The notes below the pieces were generated by a model that worked only from the letters and a program-made list of their open reading frames with translations, searched no databases and was not told where the DNA came from. Below, in pieces: positions 8,193 through 17,269 of a DNA stretch of 64,000 nt (the stretch's first letter is position 1; the number at the start of each line of letters is the position of its first letter). This stretch comes from DASVHS01 sp035468985 (lineage in GTDB: Bacteria; Acidobacteriota; Thermoanaerobaculia; Gp7-AA8): contig DATISF010000047.1 in NCBI GenBank assembly GCA_035468985.1, forward strand, positions 57,359 to 121,358, read 5' to 3'. The translations under genes were made by a program, and so were the position numbers.

Positions 8193-10003
8193 ACCGGCGG
8201 CGCCGGCCGAGGGTTCGCAATCTCGATCACTCGATCAGGCGCGATGTAATAGCGGACACCGAGCGCCGCGAGCGCGCGCTGCTGCTCCGGCGACGGTATG
8301 ACCGGCATGTCCCAGTGCAGCGCGTCGTATCCAGCCGGCTGCAGACGGCGCGTGAAGTCCTCGGACGTGAGAATGTCGTACGCGCGGATGTTGCGCACGC
8401 CGAACAGCGTGGCCAGGTTCGGCGGGAACACGATGGTGGATGAAGCGATCATCCACGGCCCGCGTGGAATCGCGCCGATGAGGTCAGGCTGGCGTGCGAT
8501 CTCTTCGACCTGGATCGACGGGTTGTAGCCGGCGCCGAACGCCAGGAGCTCGAGCGTGACCGCGGCCGCCATCAAGGCACGCCGTCTACCGAATGCGAAC
8601 GCGAGAAAACAGACACCGGGAATTGCGAGACGACGGACAGCCGTCCACTTCGCTGCCGCGAGATAGCCGGCCAGACGCTGCTCATACACCTCCGCGCTCT
8701 GCTGGAGATGGCCAGCCGCGCGCAATCGCTCGATGCCCGTTCGCGCGCTGCGTTCGAGCATCCGCGGCGCAATCGCCGGGATTGAACCGCCCATGATCAG
8801 CAGAATGCCCACGATCGCCAGCCAACGCGGCGGCGAAACCATCTCGATCGCCGGACCCGCCGCAAGCGAGGCGAAGAGAACGAACGCGCACGCGTAGTAC
8901 TCGAAGGCGATCCATTTCACGATGGGGATCGCCTGCAGCGCGTGCGACACGCCGGGCAGCGCAAGCGAGAGAACGAGCGCGCCAAGCGCGATCCAGAGGA
9001 CACGTCGATACACCGGAGCGAGCCGCCGGAACGTCAACGCGATCGCCATCAGCGCCAGCGCGCCGATGTACACGCCGCTGCGCTGATGAAAATTCTCCGC
9101 GTGCACGGCGCCGGTGAGATCGATCTCCGCACGTAGCGGCGAGCCGAGAAACCCCGGCAGGAACAACGCGGGCAGCGTGAAGCGGCGGAACGCGGGCGCC
9201 ACCTGCTCGAGACGAGCAAAGCGGATGTGGCTCCGCGTGAGAAGGATCGTGAACGGCACGAGCTGGACGCCCAGGAGGAGGAATCCGGCGAGAAGCGAGA
9301 GCAACGTAGGGCCGGCTCTCAGCCGGCTCGGGCCGGCTGGAGAGCCGGCCCCACATTCGAACGCGAGAAACACGAAGATCGCGATCACGCCGACCGCGAG
9401 CGTCTCCGGATGTCCGCCCGCGGTCGCCAGCGCGGCAATCAGCGCTGTGATCACGAATCGCCGCTGCAATGCGCTGGCAGCGAGCGCCGGCAGCACAACG
9501 AGAACATTGGTCTGTGGATAGAGCGCCCAGACGATGGAGTAACCGCAGAGCGCGAAGACGATCGCCGACATCGATGCCGCGAACTCTGATCCGCCCACCA
9601 CGCGCGCCAGCCAGTACATCGACAGCATCGCCACGAGCAGCTTCAGAAAGACCGTGATCGCCCAGCCGCGAAGCCCGAACAGCAATCGCGGCCATGTGAA
9701 CGGAGAAAGCAGCGCAGCGAGCGGATTTGCGAAGAGATGCTCGCCATCGCCGGTGAAACGGTTTCGCCACGGCATCTCGCCGCCCGCGAGCAACCGCCGC
9801 GCTTCGGAATCCCACGGCGCCAGCTGCAGAGGGACGTCGGACAGCAGCGAATTCGATACGCGCACGCGGACTGCCGGATCGTGCTTCCAGGCCAGGTAAT
9901 CGCGCGGAATGTCGAGCGGCACGAGACGCCGCCCCGGCAGCATTCCCGGAAGCGTGTAGATCAACGCTACGGCGACGAAGAAAACGATGGTTCGCGTGCG
10001 CAA
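8111..10003 (-). CDS. Large multi-pass membrane protein (YfhO / glycosyltransferase-like)
   Basis: About 630 residues with roughly 12-14 membrane segments. An early luminal loop (LDIPRDYLAWKHDP, then FTGDGEHLFANPLAALLSP) resembles YfhO-type and other GT-C fold proteins that act on lipid-linked sugars. The start is uncertain: I chose TTG 10003 because the frame upstream runs through the ftsZ terminator, and a CAATCT box ends seven bases before this TTG. A 44-bp palindromic repeat at 9302-9351 is read in frame (AGSPAGPSRLRAGP). The 3' end overlaps the convergent methyltransferase gene by 82 bases. Function unproven. Confidence 0.7.
   Translation of the reverse strand: MRTRTIVFFVAVALIYTLPGMLPGRRLVPLDIPRDYLAWKHDPAVRVRVSNSLLSDVPLQLAPWDSEARRLLAGGEMPWRNRFTGDGEHLFANPLAALLSPFTWPRLLFGLRGWAITVFLKLLVAMLSMYWLARVVGGSEFAASMSAIVFALCGYSIVWALYPQTNVLVVLPALAASALQRRFVITALIAALATAGGHPETLAVGVIAIFVFLAFECGAGSPAGPSRLRAGPTLLSLLAGFLLLGVQLVPFTILLTRSHIRFARLEQVAPAFRRFTLPALFLPGFLGSPLRAEIDLTGAVHAENFHQRSGVYIGALALMAIALTFRRLAPVYRRVLWIALGALVLSLALPGVSHALQAIPIVKWIAFEYYACAFVLFASLAAGPAIEMVSPPRWLAIVGILLIMGGSIPAIAPRMLERSARTGIERLRAAGHLQQSAEVYEQRLAGYLAAAKWTAVRRLAIPGVCFLAFAFGRRRALMAAAVTLELLAFGAGYNPSIQVEEIARQPDLIGAIPRGPWMIASSTIVFPPNLATLFGVRNIRAYDILTSEDFTRRLQPAGYDALHWDMPVIPSPEQQRALAALGVRYYIAPDRVIEIANPRPAPPVQNAPPEGLLVGLIVSAIGAVLARITA
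9302..9351. repeat. Palindromic repeat, family B, inside a coding region
   Basis: GGGCCGGCTCTC (9309-9320) and GAGAGCCGGCCC (9340-9351) are perfect inverted arms with an inner AGCCGG/CCGGCT stem. It matches the element at 22566-22616 in arms, length and the preceding CAACGTRGGG. Confidence 0.85.
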
Positions 10004-10020
10004 GTGCTGCAGATTGGAAC

Positions 10021-10056
10021 AAAAAAGAGGGGCACGGCGGAAGTTCCGTGCCCCTC
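10021..10056 (-). terminator. Rho-independent terminator of ftsZ and the dcw cluster
   Basis: On the minus strand, stem GAGGGGCACGG / CCGTGCCCCTC (11 bp) with an 8-base loop followed by six T. It lies 70 bases after the ftsZ stop. Confidence 0.95.
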
Positions 10057-10125
10057 CGGGAGCAGTGGCCGCGGGTTCCTCTCCCCGTGGCCGTTGGCGC
10101 ACAGAGGCGTGCGCTGTGATTCGCC

Positions 10126-11418
10126 TTAGTCGCTCAGGTTGCGAATCACCGTCGGAATATCGAGGTCACTGCCGAAATCATTTGACGCCATGGGTCCGAA
10201 TCCTCCGGAACCATCGGGCCGTGTAAAACCTCCCTTTCGAAAAAACGGGGGATCATAGATCTCCCCCTCCGCGCCCACCTGCTTCTCGGGCGCGGCCGGC
10301 GCGGCCGGCGCCGGCTCCTGATGCTGGATGGCAATTTCTTTCGGCGCGAACGGGCGATGCGGCACCTGCGCGGGGCGCGGCGCCGCCGACAGCTGCTCGC
10401 CGCGATTGTTGAGCAGGCCTTTCGTGGCAGCGTCGAATCCGGTTGCGATCACGGTTACCTTCACTTCGTCCTTCATCCGCGGATCAATGACCGTACCGAA
10501 AATGATGTTGGCCTCTTCGTCGGCTGCTTCCTGAATGATGGAGGCCGCTTCGTGAACCTCGAACAGCGTCATGTCGCTGCCGCCGGTCACGTTGATCAGC
10601 ACGCCTTTGGCACCCTCGATCGATGCTTCCTCGAGCAGCGGCGAGGAAATCGCCCGCTGCGCGGCCTCCACGGCGCGATGCTCGCCCGACGACACACCCG
10701 TGCCCATGAGGGCCATGCCCATGCCGTGCATGATCGTGCGCACATCGGCGAAGTCGAGATTGATCTCGCCGGGAACGGTGATGAGATCGGAAATGCCCTG
10801 CACCGCCTGGCGCAGGATGTCGTCCGCGATCTTGAAGGCCTCGCCGAGCGATGTGGCACGCTCGACGAAGTTGAGCAAGCGCTCGTTCGGAATCGTGATC
10901 AGCGTGTCGACCGTGTCGCGCAGTGCGCGGATTCCCTGCTCGGCCTGAACGCGGCGGCGTTTTCCTTCGAAATTGAATGGCTTGGTCACGACCGCAACCG
11001 TGAGCGCGCCGAGCTCCGCGGCCAGCGAGGCGATGATCGGCGCGGCCCCCGTTCCGGTCCCGCCGCCCATGCCGGTGGTGATGAAGATCATGTCCGCGCC
11101 GGACAGCGCTTCGAGAATGCGATCGGTGTCCTCGAGCGCGGCCTGTTTTCCGATCTCGGGATTGGCGCCGGCGCCCAGGCCTTTGGTGAGTTTGCTGCCG
11201 ATCTGAAGCTTGACCGGCGCCGCCGACGCGCGCATGGCCTGGACATCCGTGTTCGTGACGATGAACTCGATGCCCTTGATGCCGGCCTGGATCATCCGGT
11301 TGACGGCGTTCCCGCCACCCCCGCCCACCCCGATGACTTTGATGTTCGCCGTGAGCTGCTCTTCGTTGAGCGTGACCTTCAGGTTTGTGTCACGGGTCGA
11401 TTCGTCAAATGTGATCAT
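10126..11418 (-). CDS. ftsZ: Cell division GTPase FtsZ
   Basis: 430 residues. The tubulin-like GTPase motif GGGTGTGAAP is preceded by FITTGMG, and the N-terminal IKVIGVGGGGGNAVNRMI is canonical. A linker of about 70 residues with Ala/Pro repeats follows the globular domain. The C-terminal peptide LDIPTVIRNLSD matches the conserved tail that binds FtsA. FtsZ builds the division ring. ATG 11418 is preceded by GGAG at 11426-11429 and a TACAAT box at 11434-11439, so ftsZ has its own promoter with a short leader besides read-through from ftsA. Confidence 0.98.
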   Translation of the reverse strand: MITFDESTRDTNLKVTLNEEQLTANIKVIGVGGGGGNAVNRMIQAGIKGIEFIVTNTDVQAMRASAAPVKLQIGSKLTKGLGAGANPEIGKQAALEDTDRILEALSGADMIFITTGMGGGTGTGAAPIIASLAAELGALTVAVVTKPFNFEGKRRRVQAEQGIRALRDTVDTLITIPNERLLNFVERATSLGEAFKIADDILRQAVQGISDLITVPGEINLDFADVRTIMHGMGMALMGTGVSSGEHRAVEAAQRAISSPLLEEASIEGAKGVLINVTGGSDMTLFEVHEAASIIQEAADEEANIIFGTVIDPRMKDEVKVTVIATGFDAATKGLLNNRGEQLSAAPRPAQVPHRPFAPKEIAIQHQEPAPAAPAAPEKQVGAEGEIYDPPFFRKGGFTRPDGSGGFGPMASNDFGSDLDIPTVIRNLSD

Positions 11419-11433
11419 TTACCGTCTCCAGAT

Positions 11434-11439
11434 ATTGTA
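11434..11439 (-). promoter_or_regulatory. -10 box (TACAAT) for ftsZ
   Basis: TACAAT on the minus strand 15 bases before the ftsZ ATG, with GGAG between. It abuts the repeat at 11453-11541, which separates ftsA from ftsZ. Confidence 0.5.
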
Positions 11440-11452
11440 CAACGATTTTGTC

Positions 11453-11541
11453 GTCATTCTGAGCCGCGAAGACGGCGAAGAATCTCGTCGTCCACTCCGT
11501 CGCATTTTGAGATCCTTCGTCGCTTCGCTCCTCAGGATGAC
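11453..11541. repeat. Dispersed palindromic repeat, family A (ftsA-ftsZ spacer)
   Basis: Starts GTCATTCTGAG and ends CTCAGGATGAC with internal GAAGAATCTCG and GAGATCCTTCG arms, a degenerate copy of the family found at 26820-27433 and 62292-62387. Confidence 0.85.
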
Positions 11542-11549
11542 GCTTCCCA

Positions 11550-12782
11550 TCAATTCGCCGCGAACCATGCCCGCACCGAGTCGGCCATCCTCGCCAACCC
11601 CGTCCGCGGGCGCTTCCGGACTCGCGCCTTCTGATTCCTGTATCCCCACAGCAGCAGTCCCGCGGCCGCGGCCCACTCCGGACCGTTGACCGTGTCCGAC
11701 AATCCGCCCAGCCCGCGCGGAATCCCCTTGCGCGCGCTCTGGTCGAACACCTGCTCCACCATCTCCACCATGCCGTCCATCTCCGCGCCGCCGCCGACGA
11801 GCACCACGCCCGAGCGGATCTCCTTGTCCAGGCCGACCTTCTCCAGATCGCGATAGACGAGCTTGGCGATCTCCGCCGCGCGCGGCTCGATGATTCCCGT
11901 CAGCTCGTGCTTCGACAGGATCTTCGGCGCGCGCCCGCCGACGGTCGGCACCTCGATCGGATCGTCTTCCGTGACCAGCGACGCCACCGCGCACCCGTAG
12001 CGTTTCTTGATCCGTTCCGCGTCTTCCATCGGCGTGCGGAGCACGACGCTGATGTCGCTCGTGAAATGTCCGGCGCCGACCGGCAGCACGTTCGTGTGCA
12101 CGACGTTGCCTTCGAGGAACACGGCGTAATCGGTGGTCCCCGCGCCGAGGTCCATGAGCAGCACGCCCATCTCGCGCTCATCGGTGGTCAAAACGGTTTC
12201 CGCCGCGGCGAGCTGTTCGAGCACGAGCTCCTGCACCGCGATGCCGGCCTTGTTCACGCAGGTCAGCACGTTCTGGTTGTGCGTGCGCGCCCCGGTGACG
12301 ATGTGGACGTTGGCCTCGAGCCGCGCCGCGGTCATCCCCAGCGGATCGTGAATCCCGTCCTGCCCATCGACGACGAACTCGCGCGGGATCACATGCAGCA
12401 GCTCGAGCTCGGCCGGGATGTTGATCGACTTCGACGCCTCGATAACGCGGTCGATGTCCTCGCGCGTGATCTCCTTGTTCCGGCTGTTGACCGACACGAC
12501 GCCGCGCGAGTTCACCGAGCGGATGTGATCGCCGGCAATCCCGACATACACCGTCTCGATCTGCAGCCCGGCCATCACTTCGGCCTCATCGACGGCTTTC
12601 TTCACCGCATCGACGGCCTGATCGAGGTTGATGATGTTGCCGCGGCGTGTGCCCTTCATCGGCGCGGTGCCTTTGCCGATGATCTCGAGCTGGCCGCGGT
12701 CATTGACCTCGCCGACGAGGACGCAGACCTTCGAGGTGCCCAGGTCGAGGGCGACGACGTATTTCTCTTCGGTTCGGGGCAT
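11550..12782 (-). CDS. ftsA: Cell division protein FtsA
   Basis: 410 residues of the actin-like ATPase family. Phosphate-binding motifs are YVVALDLGTSKVCVLVGEV at the N-terminus and VLLMDLGAGTTDYAVF; the adenosine motif region is GVVLVGGGAEMDGM. The C-terminus ends in a likely membrane-targeting amphipathic helix (GLARMADSVRAWFAAN). FtsA anchors FtsZ filaments to the membrane. It starts 12 bases after ftsQ. A family A repeat, not a simple gap, separates it from ftsZ. Confidence 0.97.
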   Translation of the reverse strand: MPRTEEKYVVALDLGTSKVCVLVGEVNDRGQLEIIGKGTAPMKGTRRGNIINLDQAVDAVKKAVDEAEVMAGLQIETVYVGIAGDHIRSVNSRGVVSVNSRNKEITREDIDRVIEASKSINIPAELELLHVIPREFVVDGQDGIHDPLGMTAARLEANVHIVTGARTHNQNVLTCVNKAGIAVQELVLEQLAAAETVLTTDEREMGVLLMDLGAGTTDYAVFLEGNVVHTNVLPVGAGHFTSDISVVLRTPMEDAERIKKRYGCAVASLVTEDDPIEVPTVGGRAPKILSKHELTGIIEPRAAEIAKLVYRDLEKVGLDKEIRSGVVLVGGGAEMDGMVEMVEQVFDQSARKGIPRGLGGLSDTVNGPEWAAAAGLLLWGYRNQKARVRKRPRTGLARMADSVRAWFAAN

Positions 12783-12794
12783 GCGCGTTTTCTC

Positions 12795-13646
12795 CTAGTT
12801 CGTAATCTCCGCACTTTGCGCCGGCACGATCGCGGCGGCGCTGGCATGAATGGGGTGAACGGGTTTGAGAACGATGCGATCGGCGAAGCGCAGGTCGGCG
12901 TACTCGATAGCCGCGCGGCCGAAACGCTCCGATTGCGCGATGGCGTAGAGCGTTCGCCATTTCTCCGAAAGGTCGCGGGCGTCCGTGTACACAACGGCTC
13001 CGAGGTCGCGGTCGAACAGCGCGAACGCATGCGGCGGCATCGGCCGCACCTCGGAAATCCGCGAGTAGAGGAGCGGGTCGCGCCGCCGCAGATCGCGAAC
13101 GAGCTCGGTGCAGCGCTGCAGATCGGCCCGGTCGCCGGCCACGATCAGCGGAAGATCGGGATCGCCGGCCGCCGGCGACAGCGGGGCGAACGGGACGCCG
13201 GTCTCGTCCGCGTAACGCAGCTCGTTGCCGATACGCACCAGCGCCTCGGGATTCCGCTCGACGATCCGGATGCGGAGCGTGTCGGGCAGCTTCTTCTCCA
13301 CCTCCACACGGCTGACCCACGGCAGAGAGCGCATCGCGGCCTGCACGCGTGCGATGTCGATTTTGAACAGGTTCTTGCCGGCATACGCGGAGGTGACCGC
13401 ATCGAGCTCGGCGCGCGACGTGTGAACGACGCCGCCGACTTCGATCGTCCTGACCGCGAAACGAGCGTCCGACTGAACGCGCTGATAGGCCCAGATGCCA
13501 AGCGCGACGAGGGCCAGCGCGAGCACGCCGTTCCTGCCGAGGCGCACGGCGCGCTGCGTGTTGATCCGTCGCTGATTGCGCTGGATCCGCGCCACGTCGC
13601 TGGGGCGGAAGAAACGCGGGGCGGTCGAGTCGAAGATGCCGCTCAC
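12795..13646 (-). CDS. ftsQ: Cell division protein FtsQ
   Basis: 283 residues. Cytoplasmic N-terminus rich in Arg (about 40 residues), one membrane segment (GVLALALVALGIWAYQ), then a POTRA domain (FAVRTIEVGGVVHTSRAELD) and the FtsQ domain (RSLPWVSRVEVEKKLPDTLR, IVERNPEALV). FtsQ bridges early and late divisome proteins with FtsB and FtsL. GTG start overlaps the murC stop by four bases (GTGA). In many bacteria murB and ddl lie between murC and ftsQ; here they are absent. Confidence 0.95.
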   Translation of the reverse strand: MSGIFDSTAPRFFRPSDVARIQRNQRRINTQRAVRLGRNGVLALALVALGIWAYQRVQSDARFAVRTIEVGGVVHTSRAELDAVTSAYAGKNLFKIDIARVQAAMRSLPWVSRVEVEKKLPDTLRIRIVERNPEALVRIGNELRYADETGVPFAPLSPAAGDPDLPLIVAGDRADLQRCTELVRDLRRRDPLLYSRISEVRPMPPHAFALFDRDLGAVVYTDARDLSEKWRTLYAIAQSERFGRAAIEYADLRFADRIVLKPVHPIHASAAAIVPAQSAEITN

Positions 13647-14998
13647 GCTTCACCTGCCTCGACGAGAGCCTCGCCGATCTCGTGCACGTCGCCCGCGCCC
13701 ATCGTGATGAACAGATCGTTAGCCTGAAGACGTCGCTTCATCTCTCCCACGATCGCCGCATTCGGCCGATCGATGAACTCAATGCCCTCGGCCGCCTCGG
13801 TGATCAGCCGGGCGGTGATCCCGTGGATCGGCTCCTCGCGAGCGGCATAAATCGGAGCGACGAGCGCGATATCCGCCACATGCAGGGACTCCGCAAACTC
13901 CGCGGCAAAGTCGCGCGTGCGCGAATAGAGATGCGGTTGAAACAGCGCCACGATGCGCCGCCGCGGATATCCGTGGCGCGCCGCGTTGAGCGTGGCCCGG
14001 ATCTCGGTCGGATGATGAGCGTAATCGTCGACGATGATCGCGCCGCGAAACCTGCCGAGGATCTGGAAGCGGCGGGTAACGCCGAGGAATCGGGCCAGAC
14101 CGCGAGCGATGACAGCCGAGTCGATGCTCAGCTCGCGCGCGACGGCGATCGCCGCCAGCGCGTTGCGGATGTTGTGCTCGCCGGGAACGAACAGCGCGAA
14201 GCGGCCGATGCCGGGAACCTCGAACGTCGAGCCGCGATCGGTGAACTCGATGTTGATCGCGGTCAGATCGGCTCGATCGGCCAGCCCGTAACGGATGACG
14301 CGCTGGGACGAGATGCCATCGACGAGCTTCTTCACAGCCGGATCGTCGACGCACGCGACGATGGCGCCGGAAGGCCTGATGCCTTCGACGAACGTGCGGA
14401 AGGCCTCGACGATGGCATCGAAGGTGCCGTAATACTCGAGATGATCGGCTTCGATGTTCGTGACGACCGCGATCTCCGGATGCAGCTCGTGGAACGTGCG
14501 GTCGTATTCGTCGGCTTCGACGACCAGGAAGTCGCCCTTGCCGGTTTTCGCGTTCGTGCCGGTGTTGCGCATCATCCCGCCGACGATCACGGTGGGATCG
14601 AGACCGGCCTCTTCGAGGATCGTGGCGATCATCGCCGAGGTGGTCGTCTTGCCGTGGGTGCCGGAGATCCCGATGGCGCGCTTGCGATTCACGATCTCCC
14701 CGAGCATCTCGGCGCGGCGGATCACCTGGATTCCCTGTTTTCGCGCGGCATCGACCTCCGCGTTGGCGCCTTTGACCGCCGCGGTGACCACGATGGCATC
14801 CACCCCGTGGAGGTGGGCCGGGTCGTGTCCGATGGAGACGCGGATTCCGCGGCTCATGAGGAGATCCGTGGACGCGGAGGGGCGGAGATCGCAGCCGGAG
14901 ACGGAAAGTCCCGCGTCCTGGAGGATCTCGGCGATGCCACTCATCCCGATTCCGCCGATCCCGACGAAATGGATGTCTTTTATGTCATGAAAATTCAT
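13643..14998 (-). CDS. murC: UDP-N-acetylmuramate--L-alanine ligase
   Basis: 451 residues from ATG 14998 (MNFHDIKDIHFVGIGGIGMS); the upstream open frame is ignored because the NAD-like GxGGxGMS motif normally starts within 15 residues of the N-terminus. The ATP-binding motif GISGTHGKTTTSAM and the central LVVEADEYDRTFHELHPE are canonical. It adds L-Ala to UDP-MurNAc, the first Mur ligase step. It is followed by ftsQ with a GTGA overlap. Upstream lies an AT-rich spacer of about 55 bases before the murG stop that could hold an internal promoter. Confidence 0.97.
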   Translation of the reverse strand: MNFHDIKDIHFVGIGGIGMSGIAEILQDAGLSVSGCDLRPSASTDLLMSRGIRVSIGHDPAHLHGVDAIVVTAAVKGANAEVDAARKQGIQVIRRAEMLGEIVNRKRAIGISGTHGKTTTSAMIATILEEAGLDPTVIVGGMMRNTGTNAKTGKGDFLVVEADEYDRTFHELHPEIAVVTNIEADHLEYYGTFDAIVEAFRTFVEGIRPSGAIVACVDDPAVKKLVDGISSQRVIRYGLADRADLTAINIEFTDRGSTFEVPGIGRFALFVPGEHNIRNALAAIAVARELSIDSAVIARGLARFLGVTRRFQILGRFRGAIIVDDYAHHPTEIRATLNAARHGYPRRRIVALFQPHLYSRTRDFAAEFAESLHVADIALVAPIYAAREEPIHGITARLITEAAEGIEFIDRPNAAIVGEMKRRLQANDLFITMGAGDVHEIGEALVEAGEA

Positions 14999-15003
14999 TC
15001 TGA

Positions 15004-15056
15004 TCGTGGCGTCGTTAATTGAATATTTTAAGTTTGTAAACCGTTCAAAGCAATTA
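15004..15056 (-). promoter_or_regulatory. AT-rich spacer upstream of murC, possible internal promoter
   Basis: On the minus strand, TTGAAC followed 17 bases later by TATTCA, in a spacer much richer in A+T than its surroundings. This is only a suggestion of a promoter. Confidence 0.3.
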
Positions 15057-16163
15057 ATTTCTCTGAATACTCTCGATTGAATCAACGATCTTTATTGTCG
15101 CTTCCGGAGCGGATAATGTTCGGGCCGCTTCCCCCATCCCCCGCATCCGCTGCGGATCGGAAATCAGTTCGGCAATCGCCCGCCCCAGCCGCTCCGGTGT
15201 GAGCTCCTTTTCCGTGATCACCATCGCGCCGCCGGCCCGTTCGACCACGCGGGCGTTCAGTTCCTGATGGTTGTTCGCCGCCGCGGCGAACGGGACGAAG
15301 ATCGCGGCGCGTCCCACGGCCGACAACTCGCCGATGGTCATCGCCCCGGCCCGGGCCACGACGAGGTCCGCGGCCGCGATCTCGTCGACGATCGGATCGA
15401 GATACGCGACCACGCGCGCGTTCGGGAACGCACCTGACGTGCGATAGGCCTGCTGCACCGTCTGCAGCTCGTTCGGCCCGGTCTGATGAACGATCTCCAG
15501 CTGGTCCTTGAGGCGCGAAAGAAACAGCAGTGCGCCAGTCATGGATTCGTTGAGGATGTGCGAGCCCTGGCTGCCGCCGAAAATGAGAAGGCGTTGCTTT
15601 GGCCTCGGGCCTCGGGCCTCGGGCCTCGGCTGGACTTTGAAGAACTCTGCGCGCACCGGATTGCCTGTGACCACGCCATCCGTCCGTTTCAGTCGCGTGA
15701 GCGCATCGGGAAACGCGGCGGCGACCTTCTTCACGAATCGGGCGAGCAGGCGGTTCGTGAGTCCCGGAAAGGCGTTCTGCTCGTGGATGATCGTCGGCAC
15801 GCCGCGCATCGCGGCGGCGAGCAGCACGGGGCCGGACGAATATCCGCCGACGCCGAGGACGACACTCGGCTGGTGTTTGCCGACGAGCCGAAATGCCTGG
15901 ACGAATCCGACCGGCAGCCGCGCCAGGTTGCGGACCAGATCGAGTCCGCCTTTGCCTTTGAGTCCGCCGACCGAGATCAGTTCCAGCGGGAAGCCGGCCT
16001 TCGGAACGATCGTCTTCTCGAGGCCGCGCTCGGTACCGACGAACACCACGCGGCGCGAGCGGTCGCGGGCGAGATACTCCCGGGCGATGGCGATCGCGGG
16101 ATAGATGTGACCTCCCGTCCCGCCTCCCGCGATCATCAGTGTCTTCACGCCCGTCTCGCCCAT
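15054..16163 (-). CDS. murG: MurG, lipid II-forming GlcNAc transferase
   Basis: 369 residues from ATG 16163; GTG 16148 (VKTLMIAGGGTGGHIYP) is an equally reasonable start and would give a more typical N-terminus. GT-B fold: MIAGGGTGGHIYPAIAIA, VVLGVGGYSSGPVLLAA, IHEQNAFPGLTNR and LLIFGGSQGSHILNE are all MurG signatures. It transfers GlcNAc to lipid I at the inner face of the membrane. The inter-domain segment QPRPEARGPRPKQ is encoded by a tandem GGCCTCG heptamer repeat (15601-15629), probably a tolerated insertion just before the second Rossmann domain. Confidence 0.96.
   Translation of the reverse strand: MGETGVKTLMIAGGGTGGHIYPAIAIAREYLARDRSRRVVFVGTERGLEKTIVPKAGFPLELISVGGLKGKGGLDLVRNLARLPVGFVQAFRLVGKHQPSVVLGVGGYSSGPVLLAAAMRGVPTIIHEQNAFPGLTNRLLARFVKKVAAAFPDALTRLKRTDGVVTGNPVRAEFFKVQPRPEARGPRPKQRLLIFGGSQGSHILNESMTGALLFLSRLKDQLEIVHQTGPNELQTVQQAYRTSGAFPNARVVAYLDPIVDEIAAADLVVARAGAMTIGELSAVGRAAIFVPFAAAANNHQELNARVVERAGGAMVITEKELTPERLGRAIAELISDPQRMRGMGEAARTLSAPEATIKIVDSIESIQRN
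15601..15629. repeat. GGCCTCG heptamer tandem repeat inside murG
   Basis: Four perfect copies of GGCCTCG plus one base. The same heptamer, also four copies, lies at the 3' end of ftsL (24764-24791). Confidence 0.9.
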
Positions 16164-16171
16164 TCCCGCTC

Positions 16172-17269
16172 TCAGGTCGATTGCTGCGAAAAATTCAGAA
16201 GGATGCCGATCGCCATGAGGCTTGCGATCAGGGAGGAACCGCCGTAGCTGACCAGCGGCAGCCCGATGCCTTTCGTCGGCAGCAGGCAGAGCGCCACGCT
16301 GATGTTGATGAGAGTCTGCAGCGCGATCATCAGGGTGAGGCCGGCCGCGGCGTAGAACGCAAACCGATCATCGCTGTAACGCGCCACGCGGAAGCCACGC
16401 CACACGAGAAAGGCGAACGCGGCGATCAGAAGGGACGCGCCGACGAACCCGAGCTCCTCGCCAACGATCGAGAAAATGAAATCGGTGTGCGGCTCGGGGA
16501 GGAAAAACAGTTTCTGCCGGCCGTTGCCGATGCCGAGGCCTTTGATTCCGCCAGTGCCGAGGGCGATGAGCGACTGCAGGGCCTGGAATCCCTTCCCCAG
16601 CGGATCGGCCTCCGGATTCAGGAAGGAGAAGAAACGATCGCGCCGGTACGCGGCGCCGAATCCGAATGCCAGGATCGCGGGCACGAGCGGAATCGAGATC
16701 AGTCCGATGAGACGCCACGAGACGCCGGCCATGAAGATCATCCCGAAGCCGACGAACAGCACCATCGCCGCGGTTCCGAAGTCGCGTCCCAGAAGAATCA
16801 GCCCGGCGAACAGGCAGAGGATCGATGCAAGAGGAAGCAGCGTCGTCGTCAGCTCGTTGATGCGCTCTTCGCGCCGCGCCAGAAACGCCGCGGCGAACAG
16901 CACGAGCACCGGCTTCGCGAACTCGCTCGGCTGCAGGTTGAACCACGGCAACACGATCCAGCGATGCGTGCCGTTGATCGGCGACTGGAACAGCGCCACG
17001 ACGAGGGCCAGTCCGACGACGGTGAGGCCGAAGTAGAGCACGCGCCGGTCCTGCAGCAGCGTGATGTCGATGTGCATGAGCAGCATCATCAGCGCGCCGC
17101 CCGCGAACAACCAGACGAGCTGCCGCGTCATGAAGTGATACGGATTCTCGGCTCCGAAGCGCTGCATGGCGATCATGGCCGAGGCGCTGTAGATCATGAC
17201 GATGCCGAGGACGACGATGATCATCGCCGCGCCGAACAGCCAGGAGTCGTAGGTGAGTTTCCGGCTCAT
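16172..17269 (-). CDS. ftsW: FtsW, septal SEDS glycosyltransferase
   Basis: 365 residues from ATG 17269, which overlaps the murD stop (ATGA); the longer frame upstream lies inside murD. About ten membrane segments with SEDS landmarks: FNLQPSEFAKPVLVLF, LLGRDFGTAAM, the loop FLPEPHTDFIFSIVGEELGF and PTKGIGLPLVSYGGSS. FtsW polymerises septal glycan with FtsI. Its place between murD and murG is the classic dcw order and distinguishes it from RodA (2724-3827). Confidence 0.96.
   Translation of the reverse strand: MSRKLTYDSWLFGAAMIIVVLGIVMIYSASAMIAMQRFGAENPYHFMTRQLVWLFAGGALMMLLMHIDITLLQDRRVLYFGLTVVGLALVVALFQSPINGTHRWIVLPWFNLQPSEFAKPVLVLFAAAFLARREERINELTTTLLPLASILCLFAGLILLGRDFGTAAMVLFVGFGMIFMAGVSWRLIGLISIPLVPAILAFGFGAAYRRDRFFSFLNPEADPLGKGFQALQSLIALGTGGIKGLGIGNGRQKLFFLPEPHTDFIFSIVGEELGFVGASLLIAAFAFLVWRGFRVARYSDDRFAFYAAAGLTLMIALQTLINISVALCLLPTKGIGLPLVSYGGSSLIASLMAIGILLNFSQQST

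Noticed and set aside
10321..11634. 437-residue plus-strand frame across ftsZ
   Set aside because: Antisense to ftsZ and its promoter; composition typical of a shadow frame.
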